Source of the DNA: a bacterium
Lineage (GTDB): Bacteria > UBA10199 > 2-02-FULL-44-16 > JAAZCA01
Reading direction: 5' to 3'
Assembly (NCBI GenBank): GCA_021810905.1
Contig: JAJZQH010000010.1
Span: forward strand, 62,001-126,000
DNA length: 64,000 nt
Shown: positions 26,217 through 35,861 of the stretch, piece after piece
Numbering within the stretch: position 1 is the stretch's first letter
Layout of the letters: the number at the start of each line of letters is the position of its first letter
Made by a program: the position numbers and the translations under genes
Notes under the pieces: model-generated
The model's database searches: none
Seen by the model: the letters and a program-made list of their open reading frames with translations, nothing else
Told to the model about the DNA's origin: nothing

Positions 26217-26243
26217 GCAACCTTTGAATTGATCTGCCGATAA
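26217..26243 (+). promoter_or_regulatory. ECF-like promoter motif GCAAC-N16-CGATAA
   Basis: GCAAC (26217-26221) and GCCGATAAG (CGATAA at 26238-26243) are 16 nt apart, and the ATG is 30 nt downstream. The pair matches the motifs before the genes at 4076, 10539 and 40505. Confidence 0.55.
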
Positions 26244-26272
26244 GAGTCCTGAACTCAAGGAGGATACAGCAG

Positions 26273-27307
26273 ATGACGGCGAGGCTCACTCCATCAATAG
26301 ATGCATCGACTTGGACCGAGGAATGTGTGTCGGCTGTATTGCCGGGCGAAGTCGTCAGCGATGACGCCTCTGTGACCCAGTATGAGGGCGAGACTGCCCC
26401 CACGGCACCTGCAGAAGTGGAATACGTTTCTGACTGTGACGTCGAGACCCAGCGCGAGATCGGTCGCGCAATGCTGGAATCGCATCAGCTGTACAGGCCT
26501 GGAGAATGCGCGAAAAACGTTCGGTGCTTTCTGGGAACCCATTGGAAGATGCCGTGGCTGGACCGGCTCTCGTTGATGGTGATCGTTCACCAGGACAAGA
26601 AAGAGATGGAGGATTTTTACGACCGCAGCCTGGATCTGACGCCGCACGCGGCACTCTTTACGTTGGACTGGATGCACCACGTGATACTGGAGTTCGGCGG
26701 CAGGGTCTATGATTTCGAGTACATCGGTGAGCCGGGTACGCCGTTGCCTCTATATGCCGAGGAAATGTTTGCAGGAGGAATATCCTGTTTCGATGCAGTC
26801 GTCATGCCGATTTCAGTGATGATGAAGAGGAGTCGCCGGCTCCCGCTCATCGAGCACCTCTTCAGCGGCAAGTATCGTAGGATCTCTGTCTCAGAGCTGG
26901 TAGAGCGATCAGCTCAGCGTTACGGGACGATGAAGCTCCTCGGGCTTGAGCGGCGCGATCGTAATTACCATAAGTGGGGCCTCATGTACGAGGATAGTGC
27001 TTTTAAATTCATGACGGAACAAGTGAGGAGTGCTCAGTTCGACATCCGATATGAGGCTGGCAAAGCGTTTACTCTCGATGCGTTTGAGGCGCTCCTGATG
27101 AAGACGCTTGCCGAGACAAAGCATGAGCGTCCAAACGTCGATAGAGGTTTCATAAACGTAATGTTCCAGGGCAAGGCGTCTATTTGCGAAGAGGATCTGC
27201 GCGCTCTCGTGGAACGCGTGGTGCGCCCGATGGGCATCAACGGTCCGATCACATTTGAGTTCTCATCAGTCCTCCATCCTTTTCCACGCATGGTCGTGAT
27301 CGATTGA
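26273..27307 (+). CDS. Hypothetical protein, no recognised domain
   Basis: 344 aa, cytosolic in appearance, with a good ribosome-binding site (AAGGAGG). The first ~65 residues are acidic and Thr/Pro/Ala-rich and look disordered. The rest is a compact mixed alpha/beta sequence with LGTHWKMPWLDRLSLMVIV, GRVYDFEYIGEPGTPLPLY and many aromatic residues. I do not recognise the family. Single gene, divergent from tdk and convergent with the MBL gene. The shared promoter-like motif suggests co-regulation with the HEAT-like, giant and FGE-like genes. Confidence 0.78.
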   Translation: MTARLTPSIDASTWTEECVSAVLPGEVVSDDASVTQYEGETAPTAPAEVEYVSDCDVETQREIGRAMLESHQLYRPGECAKNVRCFLGTHWKMPWLDRLSLMVIVHQDKKEMEDFYDRSLDLTPHAALFTLDWMHHVILEFGGRVYDFEYIGEPGTPLPLYAEEMFAGGISCFDAVVMPISVMMKRSRRLPLIEHLFSGKYRRISVSELVERSAQRYGTMKLLGLERRDRNYHKWGLMYEDSAFKFMTEQVRSAQFDIRYEAGKAFTLDAFEALLMKTLAETKHERPNVDRGFINVMFQGKASICEEDLRALVERVVRPMGINGPITFEFSSVLHPFPRMVVID

Positions 27308-27343
27308 CAAACCTGACAGAGCTGCTGGAACAGCGCTGTGTCG

Positions 27344-28366
27344 CTAGTCGTCTCCAGGCAGCGTGATGTCGTACTGACCGCTTTCTTTCACCGATATCGT
27401 GATCGGTCCGTGGGCAATCGTTGGTTCATCAATCTCCAGCAACCCGCGTTCCGTCTGATAGACCGCGGCGCCCGACGCCAGCAGTCGCTCGACTACATCT
27501 GCATGCGGATGACCATAGTCGTTTCCGTCGCCCACCGATATGATCGCGACATCCGGTTTCGCCGCATCGAGGAACGCCTGATTGCTGCTCGTATTGCTTC
27601 CGTGGTGAGCCGCACGCAGTACGTCGATCTTGCCGATCAGCGGGGCGAGCGGAGTCTCGATGTCAGGCGTTTGATATGGAGGATCGCCGCCTCCGCCGGT
27701 GATATCGGCCGCGACGAACATGCGAAAGCCCGCGTACGATATCAGCAAGGCGATGCTTCGTGCATTTTCGTCCGGCGGCTCTCCGTAATCGATTGCGGTT
27801 CCGTCCTCGAGCATACCGTCAGCCGCCACGACCTCCACATCGCAATCGCCAAGCTTGATACGGTCGCCGGCATGAGCGATGCGCCGTGGGTAAGAGTCTT
27901 GCCATGCTGTCCATCCGGTCCCGTCGCCGCCAGCGCTATTCTCCTCAATTCCTCGCACATATATATCTCCTTTCACCTTTATGTCGTCTGCGGTTCCGGC
28001 GAGTCCGTCCCTGCCGGCCAGAACCTCGGATAGCCCACCTGTGTGGTCTTCATGAAAGTGGGTGATGATGATCTGCGAGAGTTCGCGCACACCTCTTGAT
28101 TCGAGCAGCGGCAGGATGGCCGCGTCCGTGGCTCCAGGCGGACCTGCGTCTATGAGCATCGCCTCGCCGGACGGGGCCTCGATCAGCGTCGCGTCTCCCT
28201 GACCCACGTCGATGGCGGTGATGCGAAGCGGCACGGAGGCATCCTCTTCATTATGATTGGAGCCTGGCTGCGACGATCCTGCTGAAGAGCCACGACCCGG
28301 CATGGATACGTGGCCGCATGAAGCGAGTAATATTATGATGAAGGCGATGACGGCATTTCTTCTCAT
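27344..28366 (-). CDS. ComEC/Rec2-like metallo-beta-lactamase-fold lipoprotein
   Basis: 340 aa. A short lipoprotein signal (AFIIILLASC) is followed by an MBL domain of the ComEC type: ITAIDVGQGDATLIEAPSG, the metal-binding THFHEDHTGG, LRAAHHGSNTSSNQAFL and DYGHPHADVV. The membrane competence domain of full ComEC is absent. Such stand-alone proteins are probable extracytoplasmic hydrolases, perhaps nucleases. The substrate is unknown. Confidence 0.87.
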   Translation of the reverse strand: MRRNAVIAFIIILLASCGHVSMPGRGSSAGSSQPGSNHNEEDASVPLRITAIDVGQGDATLIEAPSGEAMLIDAGPPGATDAAILPLLESRGVRELSQIIITHFHEDHTGGLSEVLAGRDGLAGTADDIKVKGDIYVRGIEENSAGGDGTGWTAWQDSYPRRIAHAGDRIKLGDCDVEVVAADGMLEDGTAIDYGEPPDENARSIALLISYAGFRMFVAADITGGGGDPPYQTPDIETPLAPLIGKIDVLRAAHHGSNTSSNQAFLDAAKPDVAIISVGDGNDYGHPHADVVERLLASGAAVYQTERGLLEIDEPTIAHGPITISVKESGQYDITLPGDD

Positions 28367-28516
28367 GCGGACATTGAAAGCAGGAATCGTGCCAAAAAAA
28401 TTTCCTTATACTTCAAGGCGAGGATTCCTTCTTACTGCCGAAAATCATGCAGTACTGCACAGATTCGCAGCACCTGACGGACGACCCGTCGCGAAATTGC
28501 GAGGGATTTTTCTGGC

Positions 28517-29224
28517 ATGTTATTTGCTATGTGTAGATGCATGCACTTTCCTGGAATAATACTTTTGATTGCAGCAGCTCTTGCCCAGCCGCATGGTTCT
28601 TCGGAGAGCCAACGCGCGGTCATGCTCCCGCCGGTGGCCGAGGTACAGCGGCAGGCGGTCGCAAACGCCCGCATCGATTTGGCCGAGGCCTCGTCATGGA
28701 AGCGCCGTGCGCGGCAGGCCGCCTACGTCCCGCGACTGCAGCTCGAATACGGCCGACGCATGCGCAATGTGGTCGATGTGAACGTCAACGATAACGTCTA
28801 TGTAGGGGCCAGCGGAGTCGTCGTAGGTCCGGAAGATGGAACCTATTCAAGCAACCAGACCGGAGACAACAGCTTCGGCGTGCGGGCGATATGGGAATTG
28901 CGCGATGCGGTCTTTAACACGGACGTACTGGCGGCCTCCGCCGAGATGCGCAATATCGCGCGTGAGCGGAATGCCCTGATCGCCGAAGTGAACAAACGTT
29001 ATTACGTGGTGGAAAGCACGCCTGCGGAGGTCGCGCTCCTCGCAAGGCTCGTGCAGCTCAACCCGCGCAAGGATAAGGCAATGCACGAAATCTTCCTGCG
29101 AGGGGTTGCATGCGAAGAATCGATTGCGGAACTCGATGCGCTGACGGGCGGATGGTTTAGAAGCCAGGTTGAGGGGCCTGTCTGCGAAATAGACAAAATT
29201 TCTAAGAAGGAGGCAAAGCGATGA
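28517..29224 (+). CDS. Exported helical protein, TolC/OEP-like in pattern
   Basis: 235 aa. The N-terminus carries a hydrophobic signal (FPGIILLIAAALA). The helical segment ANARIDLAEASSWKRRARQA, then YVPRLQLEYGRRM and RNIARERNALIAEVNKRYY, recall the hairpin helices of outer-membrane efflux proteins, but the chain is only half their size. It overlaps the next gene by 4 bp (ATGA), so the two exported proteins are co-translated. The start at 28517 is preferred over 28541 because of GCGAGGGA upstream. Weak family call. Confidence 0.65.
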   Translation: MLFAMCRCMHFPGIILLIAAALAQPHGSSESQRAVMLPPVAEVQRQAVANARIDLAEASSWKRRARQAAYVPRLQLEYGRRMRNVVDVNVNDNVYVGASGVVVGPEDGTYSSNQTGDNSFGVRAIWELRDAVFNTDVLAASAEMRNIARERNALIAEVNKRYYVVESTPAEVALLARLVQLNPRKDKAMHEIFLRGVACEESIAELDALTGGWFRSQVEGPVCEIDKISKKEAKR

Positions 29225-30339
29225 AGGGATATCTTATTTCTCTGAGCGTAATTGCCGTCGCATCGATGAGCGGATGCGGCCCCATCGACGTTTCGGGTTT
29301 CGAATCGCTGCTCTCGGCACAGCCCAAGGTCGTCTCCATCAGCCCGGCCAGCGGCGCCGCCGTATCAGACGACGCAAAGGTAGAACTTACTTTCTCCCGG
29401 CAGATAGATCCATCCACGGTGGATGTCTCTACGCTCGCCGTCTTAAGGCTCGATGATCCGGAGAAATCGAATGACGAACTCGCTGCTAAGGTAGAAGACG
29501 GTGATACAACCGGAGTCTCTGGAACGTATGAGTTCAACGAAGAGGGCGACTCCGTCTCCTTTGCGGCTGATGAGAAGTTCACGCCCGGAAGTGCGTACCT
29601 TGTGGTCGCCAGCTCGCGCATCATGAGCGCGGAGGGTCTTCCGCTGAACCAGAGGGCGGGTATGTCGCCCACTCCGTTCGCGAGCGCATTCAGGGTTGAA
29701 GGGGAAGCTGAATCGGCGGCGGCGGCCGATGTTTCCGGCGAGTCTTCAAGTGGAGGCGGTGGAGGGAGCGATTCAGGAAGCGGCACGGAAAGCGGCGCCG
29801 GCGGAGCGGCAGATCAGCGCGTTCGTCCGACGATTCTTGTAATAAACGAACTCATGTACGATGCCGTGGGCTCAGATACGGATGGAGATGTCTTCATCGA
29901 ACTCTACGGCGATGCCGGAGGCGACATCTCGGGTTACAAGGTTGAATTCATCAACGGCCCGGATGGCAAGGCCACGGAGACAATTTCACTCCCAGACGAT
30001 AGCGTCATTGCAGCGGACGGGATATTTCTGATAGCGGATGCGCGCACCGGCGTGCCCGGAGCCAGTGACGTCGCAGGAGCGGATCTTATCGTAAACTTCG
30101 ATCCCCAGAACGGTCCGGATTGCGTCCAGGTGCAGAACGAAAAAGGTGAACCGCTGGATGCGATGGGTTACGGAACCCCAATTATTGCTGTGGCTGAAAA
30201 CGGCCGACCTTGTTTCGAAGGCGCCCCGGCTCCCACGGCCGCCTCGGGTCAGAGCCTTTCGAGGAGCGGCGGCATCGATTCGGACGACAATTCGGCCGAT
30301 TTTCAGGTCCTGACATCCCCCACGCCCGGTGTTATATGA
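29221..30339 (+). CDS. Lipoprotein with Big_5 (SbsA Ig-like) and lamin-tail domains
   Basis: 372 aa. The lipobox is SMSGC. Residues ~38-160 form an Ig-like Big_5 domain (VVSISPASGAAVSDDAKVEL to TPGSAYLVVASSRIMSAEGL). A Gly/Ser linker (~170-200) leads to a lamin-tail domain (VINELMYDAVGSDTDGDVFI, then ELYG and DISGYKVEFING). It is probably an anchored surface protein with a binding or adhesive role. It is coupled to the preceding exported protein gene. Confidence 0.82.
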   Translation: MKGYLISLSVIAVASMSGCGPIDVSGFESLLSAQPKVVSISPASGAAVSDDAKVELTFSRQIDPSTVDVSTLAVLRLDDPEKSNDELAAKVEDGDTTGVSGTYEFNEEGDSVSFAADEKFTPGSAYLVVASSRIMSAEGLPLNQRAGMSPTPFASAFRVEGEAESAAAADVSGESSSGGGGGSDSGSGTESGAGGAADQRVRPTILVINELMYDAVGSDTDGDVFIELYGDAGGDISGYKVEFINGPDGKATETISLPDDSVIAADGIFLIADARTGVPGASDVAGADLIVNFDPQNGPDCVQVQNEKGEPLDAMGYGTPIIAVAENGRPCFEGAPAPTAASGQSLSRSGGIDSDDNSADFQVLTSPTPGVI

Positions 30340-30428
30340 ATGATAAAATAGAATAGATATTCTAATATATAATAAAATATAACCTAGTTAATCTTTGGGG
30401 AAATCTTGCCGCATTTCCGAAAATACGC

Positions 30429-30456
30429 TTGCGCCCCAAGGGGTTTTGTATATACT
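30429..30456 (+). promoter_or_regulatory. Sigma-70-type promoter of the rimP-nusA-infB operon
   Basis: TTGCGC (30429-30434), a 16-nt spacer and TATACT (30451-30456). The transcript would start about 75 nt before the rimP ATG and include the leader hairpin and T-run below. Confidence 0.5.
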
Positions 30457-30467
30457 CCCGCGCGCTT

Positions 30468-30522
30468 CAGGTGGTGAGAGTTTTTTGTTGAGTGGGCCCG
30501 CAGGTGGTGCCCATTTTTTTTT
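30468..30522 (+). promoter_or_regulatory. rimP leader with terminator-like hairpin (attenuator candidate)
   Basis: The word CAGGTGGTG occurs twice (30468-30476 and 30501-30509), each followed within a few bases by a T-run. The second lies in a hairpin TGGGC/GCCCA (30493-30513) with nine T residues (30514-30522), 14 nt before the rimP ATG. A terminator-like hairpin just ahead of rimP is reminiscent of the known rimP-leader motif. Regulation is inferred. Confidence 0.5.
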
Positions 30523-30535
30523 CGGATGCGAATTC

Positions 30536-31027
30536 ATGTCAATCGACCCAAAAGTTATAGCGGCAAAGGTGGAAGAAGTGACTGCACCGGTCCTTGCCAA
30601 TCTCGGCTACGACCTCATCGAGCGCGAGTTAGTCTTTGAATCCGGGCGATGGGTGCTGAGGCTTTACATAGACAAGGAGGGCGGCGTCACGGTGAGCGAT
30701 TGCGAGCGCGCCTCGCGCGGCATCGAGGACATGCTTGCAGTTGAGGAGATAGTGCCGGCGCACTATGTCCTGGAAGTCAGTTCTCCTGGAATATTCCGTC
30801 CACTTCGCAGGAAGGCCGATTTTGAAAAATACGTAGGCGCACGGATGAAGATCAGGACCATAGAACCTATAGACGGCCGGAGCAACTTCAAGGGCGTACT
30901 CGAGCGGCTTGAAGGCGATACTTTAATGATGATCATCGACGGCACGCGATACTGCGTTCCACTCGATGCTCTCGACAAGGCAAGGCTGGAGCCGGAAGAT
31001 ATCCTGCCAAAAAGCAAGACCAACTGA
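30536..31027 (+). CDS. rimP: Ribosome maturation factor RimP
   Basis: 163 aa from the ATG at 30536 (MSIDPKV). In-frame upstream sequence to 30395 includes the leader hairpin and is not coding. Family motifs are VLANLGYDLIERELVFESG, GGVTVSDCERASRGIEDML, and YVLEVSSPGIFRPLR. RimP assists 30S assembly. First gene of the nine-gene translation/RNA operon; nusA follows after 13 bp. Confidence 0.92.
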   Translation: MSIDPKVIAAKVEEVTAPVLANLGYDLIERELVFESGRWVLRLYIDKEGGVTVSDCERASRGIEDMLAVEEIVPAHYVLEVSSPGIFRPLRRKADFEKYVGARMKIRTIEPIDGRSNFKGVLERLEGDTLMMIIDGTRYCVPLDALDKARLEPEDILPKSKTN

Positions 31028-31040
31028 GGAGGAAAGTGTC

Positions 31041-32483
31041 ATGGCAATGTTTCAAGAACTGGGGCGCGTGCTCGATCAAGTGAGCAAGGATAAGGGTATA
31101 CCACGCGATATGCTGATCGAGGCTGTAGAGGTCGCATTCCTCACTGCCGCCCGCAAGAAGTGGGGACATCTGGGAGAGCTGGAGGCGCACTTCAACGACG
31201 AGAACGGTGAAATCGAGCTCTTCCAATTCAAGACGGCCGTGGACAAGATCGAAGATCCGAACACGCAGATGAGCCTCGAAGAGGCGCACGAACTCGATCC
31301 GGACGCGGAAGCTGGCGACAGCCTCGGCGTGAAGATGGATCCGTCGGTATTCGGCCGCATCGCCGCGCAGACCGCAAAACAGGTCATCATCCAGAAGGTG
31401 CGCGAGGCGGAGCGCAACATTATATTCGAAGAATACAAGGGACGCCTGGGCGAACTCATCACCGGCATCGTCCGCCGCTTTGAAAAGGGCGACATGATTA
31501 TCGATCTCGGCCGTACTGAAGCCATGGTGCCCAAGCAGGAGCAGGTGCCATCCGAGAGCTATCGCGCCGGCGAACGTCTCCAGGGTTTTTTCCTGCGCAT
31601 CGACAAAGAGGGCAAGGGCCCGGCGGTAGTGCTTTCCAGGCGCAATATCGGTCTGCTCATAGGCCTCTTTACGATGGAGGTTCCTGAGATCGCCGAAGGC
31701 ATCGTCGAGATCCGCGCGGCTGCGCGCGAGCCCGGCGTGCGCTCGAAGATCGCCGTGATCTCGCGCGACTCCGACGTGGACCCGGTGGGCGCGTGCGTGG
31801 GCATCAAGGGTTCCCGTGTCCAGAGCGTGGTGAACGAACTCAAGGGCGAGAAAATCGACATAGTCGCGTGGGACAACGAGCCCGCTCGCTTTGTCTGCAA
31901 TGCGCTGGCCCCTGCCGAGGTAGTGAAGGTGATCATCCGCGATCGCGAGCGCGCCATGGAAGTGGTGGTGCCGGACGACCAGCTCTCGCTGGCGATAGGC
32001 CGACGCGGACAGAACGTGAGGCTCGCTGCGCAACTCACCGGCTGGAACATCGACGTCTACAGCGAAACTCGCATCGAACAGGTGGCCGCTCGCGCGCGCA
32101 AGGTCCTCTCCAATGTCCTGGGCGTGGACGACGGCACTGCGATGATCCTCTACTCGCATTCGTTCCGCAGCTTCGAGGATATAGCTTCGGGCGAACTGGA
32201 TGACTTCAAACAGGTGCCGGGCGTAGGCGGCGAGGCGCTGTCCGGCCTCTATGAGATGGCGAAGGCAGCGGTAGAAAAGGGCCTTTCGACCCAGACTCTG
32301 ATCGGAGAGATCATCAAGCAGGAAGAGGAACAGGCCCGCAAGGATGCGGAGGAAGCCGCGGTACGGGCCAAGGCCGAGGAAGCTGAAAAAGCCGCAAAGG
32401 CGTTGGAGGCTCAGGCTGATACCCTTGGCGCATCATCGGCTGAAACGGAATCTAAAGAGGTTGAGGATAAGCAGGCAGAGTAA
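31041..32483 (+). CDS. nusA: Transcription termination/antitermination factor NusA
   Basis: 480 aa from the ATG at 31041 with GAGGAGGAAAG upstream. Domains in order: NusA N-terminal RNAP-binding domain (1-~125), S1 (~130-200, [20 protein letters not shown]), KH1 (~245-290, [20 protein letters not shown]), KH2 (~313-350, [16 protein letters not shown]) and a helix-hairpin-helix region (~370-425). It ends in an acidic, Ala-rich tail. It modulates pausing and termination. Normal gene order between rimP and infB; no ylxR is present between them. Confidence 0.95.
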   Translation: MAMFQELGRVLDQVSKDKGIPRDMLIEAVEVAFLTAARKKWGHLGELEAHFNDENGEIELFQFKTAVDKIEDPNTQMSLEEAHELDPDAEAGDSLGVKMDPSVFGRIAAQTAKQVIIQKVREAERNIIFEEYKGRLGELITGIVRRFEKGDMIIDLGRTEAMVPKQEQVPSESYRAGERLQGFFLRIDKEGKGPAVVLSRRNIGLLIGLFTMEVPEIAEGIVEIRAAAREPGVRSKIAVISRDSDVDPVGACVGIKGSRVQSVVNELKGEKIDIVAWDNEPARFVCNALAPAEVVKVIIRDRERAMEVVVPDDQLSLAIGRRGQNVRLAAQLTGWNIDVYSETRIEQVAARARKVLSNVLGVDDGTAMILYSHSFRSFEDIASGELDDFKQVPGVGGEALSGLYEMAKAAVEKGLSTQTLIGEIIKQEEEQARKDAEEAAVRAKAEEAEKAAKALEAQADTLGASSAETESKEVEDKQAE

Positions 32484-32522
32484 ACAGGATATATTGGCAG
32501 CCCAGTCGAAAGGAAGGGATGC

Positions 32523-34997
32523 ATGTCCGTTGAGACGAACAAGGAAAATATCGAGCTGTCGTCAACCGAGGTAGTGGAGAAGCGGATCAAGCCTACACTG
32601 ATCCGGCGTCGCGCCAAGAAAGTCGAGGCGCCTCCGCCTGAGGAAGAGGCGCCTGCGCCGGCTGTAGAGGCGGCAGCGGTTCCTGTGGAGCAGCCGGTCG
32701 CTGCGGCCGCTCCTTCGGTCGAACCAGTGCCTGCGCCCCGTCCTGCGAGGGTCCCAGGGCCGGTGGATATGAAACTTCCCGTCGCGCCGGCGAAACCGAT
32801 TACGCCCGAAGCAGCCGCCACGGCGGCGGCCACTGCGGCTGCGCAGGGGCCGGACGCGAGGGCCACTGTGGGACCGCAGCTCGCAGCTCCAAGCGAAGCG
32901 GAACGCCGCATTGGAGTTGTCGGCTACATCGATCTCTCCGCTGCGCCAGGCGTTGTGCGAAGCGTGAAGGAAGACTGGCGCGAGCGCCTCAAGAAGGGGC
33001 CGCGCAAGAGAAAGGACCGCGACGAGTTGGAAATGGAGGCGATTCAGCGAGCGGGCGGGCTCAAACAATTCATGGGAGCGCGCGGCGACGAGGAAAGCGT
33101 GGAAGCCCCCGTGGAGCCCGTAGAGGCCGCCGCCCCTGCAACTCCGGACCGCGTCTTCCAGCCGGGGCCTGCTTCGAAGCGTCGCAAGACGACCGTTCGC
33201 AAGGAGTTCAGAAAGACCCAGATCACCGAACCCAAGGCCATCAAGAAGGTCATTCGAGTCGAGGAGGGCATCAGCATTTCGGCGCTTTCGCAGTCGCTCG
33301 GTATCAAGGCCGGCGACATCATAAAGAAGCTCATGTCGATGGAAGTGATGGCCACAGTGAACCAGCAGGTGGGCGTCGATATAGCCTCGCTCATTGCTGG
33401 CGAGTATGGCTTTACCGTAGAGCACACCGCCTTCAAAGAAGAGGAAGTGTTGGCGGAGCCGGAGGCTCACGCTTCGGCGAAGAATCTGGAGCATCGCGCG
33501 CCCGTAGTCACGGTGATGGGTCACGTCGATCACGGAAAGACCTCGATCCTCGATGTCATCCGCAAGAGCAACGTCGCGGAAGGCGAAGCGGGCGGCATCA
33601 CCCAGCACATCGGCGCGTATGAAGTGAAGCATCCTAAGGGCATGGTCACGTTCCTCGACACGCCCGGTCACGAGGCGTTTACAACGATGCGCGCACGCGG
33701 CGCCCAGGTGACGGACATAGTCGTGCTCGTCGTTGCCGCGGACGACGGCATCATGCCGCAGACCGAAGAGGCGATTTCGCACGCGAAGGCGGCCGGAGTG
33801 CCGATTATCGTGGCGATCAACAAGATCGACAAGCCCGAGGCGCAGCCCGATCGCGTGAAACAGTCGCTGACCGAGCACGGGTTGGTGCCGGAGGAATGGG
33901 GCGGCGACGTCATCTGCGTCAACACTTCGGCCAAGACCAAAGCGGGAATCGATCAACTGCTGGACATGATCCTGCTGCAATCAGAAATGCTTGAGCTCAA
34001 GGCGGATCCTACCATCAGGCCCAAGGGAGTGGTGGTCGAGGCGTCTCTCGACAGGGGGCGCGGTCCGATGGCGACGGTGCTGGTGCAGGAGGGAACTCTC
34101 AAGGTCGGTTCGTATGTAGTGTGCGGGCCGTGCGAGGGCAAGGTGCGCGCGATGCTCGACTGGGAGGGGAGGTCTCTCAAGGAGGCCGCACCCTCAAAGC
34201 CGGTTGCGATTCTGGGATTGAGTGGCGTGCCTTCAGCGGGCGACGAGATGGTGGGCGTTGCCGACGATCGCGGGGCCAGGATGGTAGCGGAACAGCGACG
34301 TATGAAGTTGCGCGAACGCGATCTTACGGGTCCGGTCCATGCCTCGCTGGAGGAACTCTCCAAGCGGCTTGCAGAAGGCGAGCAGAAGGAGCTCGGGGTC
34401 ATAATCAAGGCGGATGTGCAGGGCTCCCTCGAGGCGGTCTCCGACTCGCTCTCGAAGCTCTCCACGGACCAGGTCTCCCTCAAGATCCTGCACTCGGGAG
34501 TCGGCGGCATCACCGAGAGCGACGTAATGCTGGCTTCTGCTTCCGACGCCGTCGTACTGGGCTTCAACGTGGTACCTGACGGTATGGCGAGGGAAGCTGC
34601 GGACCGGGAAAATATAGAGATCCGCTCGTACAGAATAATCTACGAGATGATCGACGAAGTGAAAAAGGCAATGGAAGGGCTTTTGGCGCCGGAACTCAAG
34701 GAGGTCGTCCAGGGCCGCGCAGAGGTCAAGAACGTCTTCCGCATCTCGAAGGTCGGAACGATCGCCGGGTGCCAAGTCATATCCGGCAAGGTTCATCGCG
34801 CGTCGCGTGCGCGTCTGATCCGCGATTCGGTCGTCGTATTCGAAGGCAAGCTCGCCTCGCTCAAGCGCTTCAAGGATGACGTGCGAGAGGTGTCCGACGG
34901 ATATGAATGCGGCATCGGTCTGGATGGCTTCAATGACGTCAAGGTCGGCGACGTGATCGAAGCGTTCCTCATCGAGAGCAAGGCCGCCAAACTTTAA
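32523..34997 (+). CDS. infB: Translation initiation factor IF-2
   Basis: 824 aa GTPase. The first ~240 residues are a Pro/Ala-rich linker, followed by an IF2-N subdomain (~250-300, [20 protein letters not shown]). The G-domain starts at ~330 with [19 protein letters not shown] and NKID. Domains II and III and the fMet-tRNA-binding domain IV ([20 protein letters not shown]) follow. It brings initiator tRNA to the 30S subunit. Normal length. Confidence 0.96.
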   Translation: MSVETNKENIELSSTEVVEKRIKPTLIRRRAKKVEAPPPEEEAPAPAVEAAAVPVEQPVAAAAPSVEPVPAPRPARVPGPVDMKLPVAPAKPITPEAAATAAATAAAQGPDARATVGPQLAAPSEAERRIGVVGYIDLSAAPGVVRSVKEDWRERLKKGPRKRKDRDELEMEAIQRAGGLKQFMGARGDEESVEAPVEPVEAAAPATPDRVFQPGPASKRRKTTVRKEFRKTQITEPKAIKKVIRVEEGISISALSQSLGIKAGDIIKKLMSMEVMATVNQQVGVDIASLIAGEYGFTVEHTAFKEEEVLAEPEAHASAKNLEHRAPVVTVMGHVDHGKTSILDVIRKSNVAEGEAGGITQHIGAYEVKHPKGMVTFLDTPGHEAFTTMRARGAQVTDIVVLVVAADDGIMPQTEEAISHAKAAGVPIIVAINKIDKPEAQPDRVKQSLTEHGLVPEEWGGDVICVNTSAKTKAGIDQLLDMILLQSEMLELKADPTIRPKGVVVEASLDRGRGPMATVLVQEGTLKVGSYVVCGPCEGKVRAMLDWEGRSLKEAAPSKPVAILGLSGVPSAGDEMVGVADDRGARMVAEQRRMKLRERDLTGPVHASLEELSKRLAEGEQKELGVIIKADVQGSLEAVSDSLSKLSTDQVSLKILHSGVGGITESDVMLASASDAVVLGFNVVPDGMAREAADRENIEIRSYRIIYEMIDEVKKAMEGLLAPELKEVVQGRAEVKNVFRISKVGTIAGCQVISGKVHRASRARLIRDSVVVFEGKLASLKRFKDDVREVSDGYECGIGLDGFNDVKVGDVIEAFLIESKAAKL

Positions 34998-35002
34998 CTG
35001 CA

Positions 35003-35092
35003 GTGATTCGTCGTTCGTGTATCGTGATTCGTAAAGGCCTCAGGTAGTCGTGCGGTTTTACGATCCACGAACGACGAACGACGAACGACGAA
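35003..35092. repeat. Heptad word-repeat hairpin (TTCGTG / CACGAA family), infB-DUF503 spacer
   Basis: Left arm words GATTCGT, CGTTCGT, GTATCGT, GATTCGT step every 7 nt. The right arm has ACGATCC followed by repeated ACGAACG, also every 7 nt. The arms are complementary and separated by ~25 nt. It fills the spacer inside an operon and ends exactly at the start codon of the next gene. Confidence 0.75.
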
Positions 35093-35380
35093 ATGATCGT
35101 CGGAATCTGCAAACTCGATCTGCGCATTCGTGGCTGCGGTTCTCTGAAAGAGAAGCGGCAGGTGTTGCGTAAAATAAAAGACAGGGTCGCGAGCCGCCTG
35201 AATGTAACGGTGGCCGAAGTTGGGAATCAAGACCTTTGGCAGCGCGCGGAGATGGGCTTTGCGGTTGTAGGCAACGACAGCCGGGTGCTTGAGGGTCTCA
35301 TGGAGAGGACCTGCAATTTTATTGAAGAGCTGGATTTATCCGAGACGCTTGACCGCTATACCGAGATTATTCACATTTAA
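35093..35380 (+). CDS. DUF503 family protein (YlxP-like)
   Basis: 95 aa. DUF503 signature: IVGICKLDLRIRGCGSLKEK near the N-terminus and VAEVGNQDLWQRAEMGFAVV in the middle. The function is unknown, but the gene is regularly found between infB and rbfA in many bacteria, as here, which suggests a translation or ribosome link. The start codon directly abuts the word-repeat hairpin, and no purine-rich ribosome-binding site is seen. Confidence 0.9.
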   Translation: MIVGICKLDLRIRGCGSLKEKRQVLRKIKDRVASRLNVTVAEVGNQDLWQRAEMGFAVVGNDSRVLEGLMERTCNFIEELDLSETLDRYTEIIHI

Positions 35381-35497
35381 ACACTGTAGCGCCTCAAACT
35401 TGCAGCACTTGAGTTTTACGATTCACGAATCACGTGGTTGCATAAACACTCAAACTCAATATATCTGGATCGTAGGTCTGAGGCCTGACTTCGCTAT
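35381..35497. repeat. Short word-repeat spacer before rbfA
   Basis: Contains TTTTACGATTCACGAATCACG, of the TTCGTG/CACGAA family, around 35413-35433, and duplicated TCAAACT words. It lacks a clear second arm. It lies within the operon. Confidence 0.45.
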
Positions 35498-35860
35498 ATG
35501 ACACGACACCTGCCATATGATCGGGCCGAGCGCGTTGCCGACGGCATCCACCAGCTCGTAGCAACGGCCGTCGTAAACGACATATCCGATCCGCGCCTTG
35601 AAGGCGTGGCGATCACGTGCGTCCGTGTGACAAAGGACCTGCGCGTAGCCCGCATCTACTACCACACGCATCTCTCTTCGGACGAGGCGCAAAACCGCGC
35701 GGCTGAAGGTTTCAAGAGCGCCGCCGGCTTTCTCAGGCGCCGCATAGCGCAGACGCTTTCCCTGAAGTTCACTCCTTCGCTGGAGTTCTTCTACGACGAG
35801 ACCATAGATCTAGGCGAACGAATAGACGAGCTTATCGCAGGAATCAAAGGGGGAAGCTGA
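35498..35860 (+). CDS. rbfA: Ribosome-binding factor A
   Basis: 120 aa KH-type protein. Family sequence RVADGIHQLVATAVVNDISD, VAITCVRVTKDLRVARIYYH and the C-terminal LKFTPSLEFFYDETIDLGER are diagnostic. It is needed for 16S rRNA 5'-end maturation and cold adaptation. Two bases separate it from nrnA. Confidence 0.94.
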   Translation: MTRHLPYDRAERVADGIHQLVATAVVNDISDPRLEGVAITCVRVTKDLRVARIYYHTHLSSDEAQNRAAEGFKSAAGFLRRRIAQTLSLKFTPSLEFFYDETIDLGERIDELIAGIKGGS

Positions 35861-35861
35861 C

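Noticed and set aside
30933-34796. Very long open frames on the strand opposite nusA and infB
   Set aside because: They mirror codon structure of the real genes in GC-rich DNA, lack ribosome-binding sites and show no family sequence.
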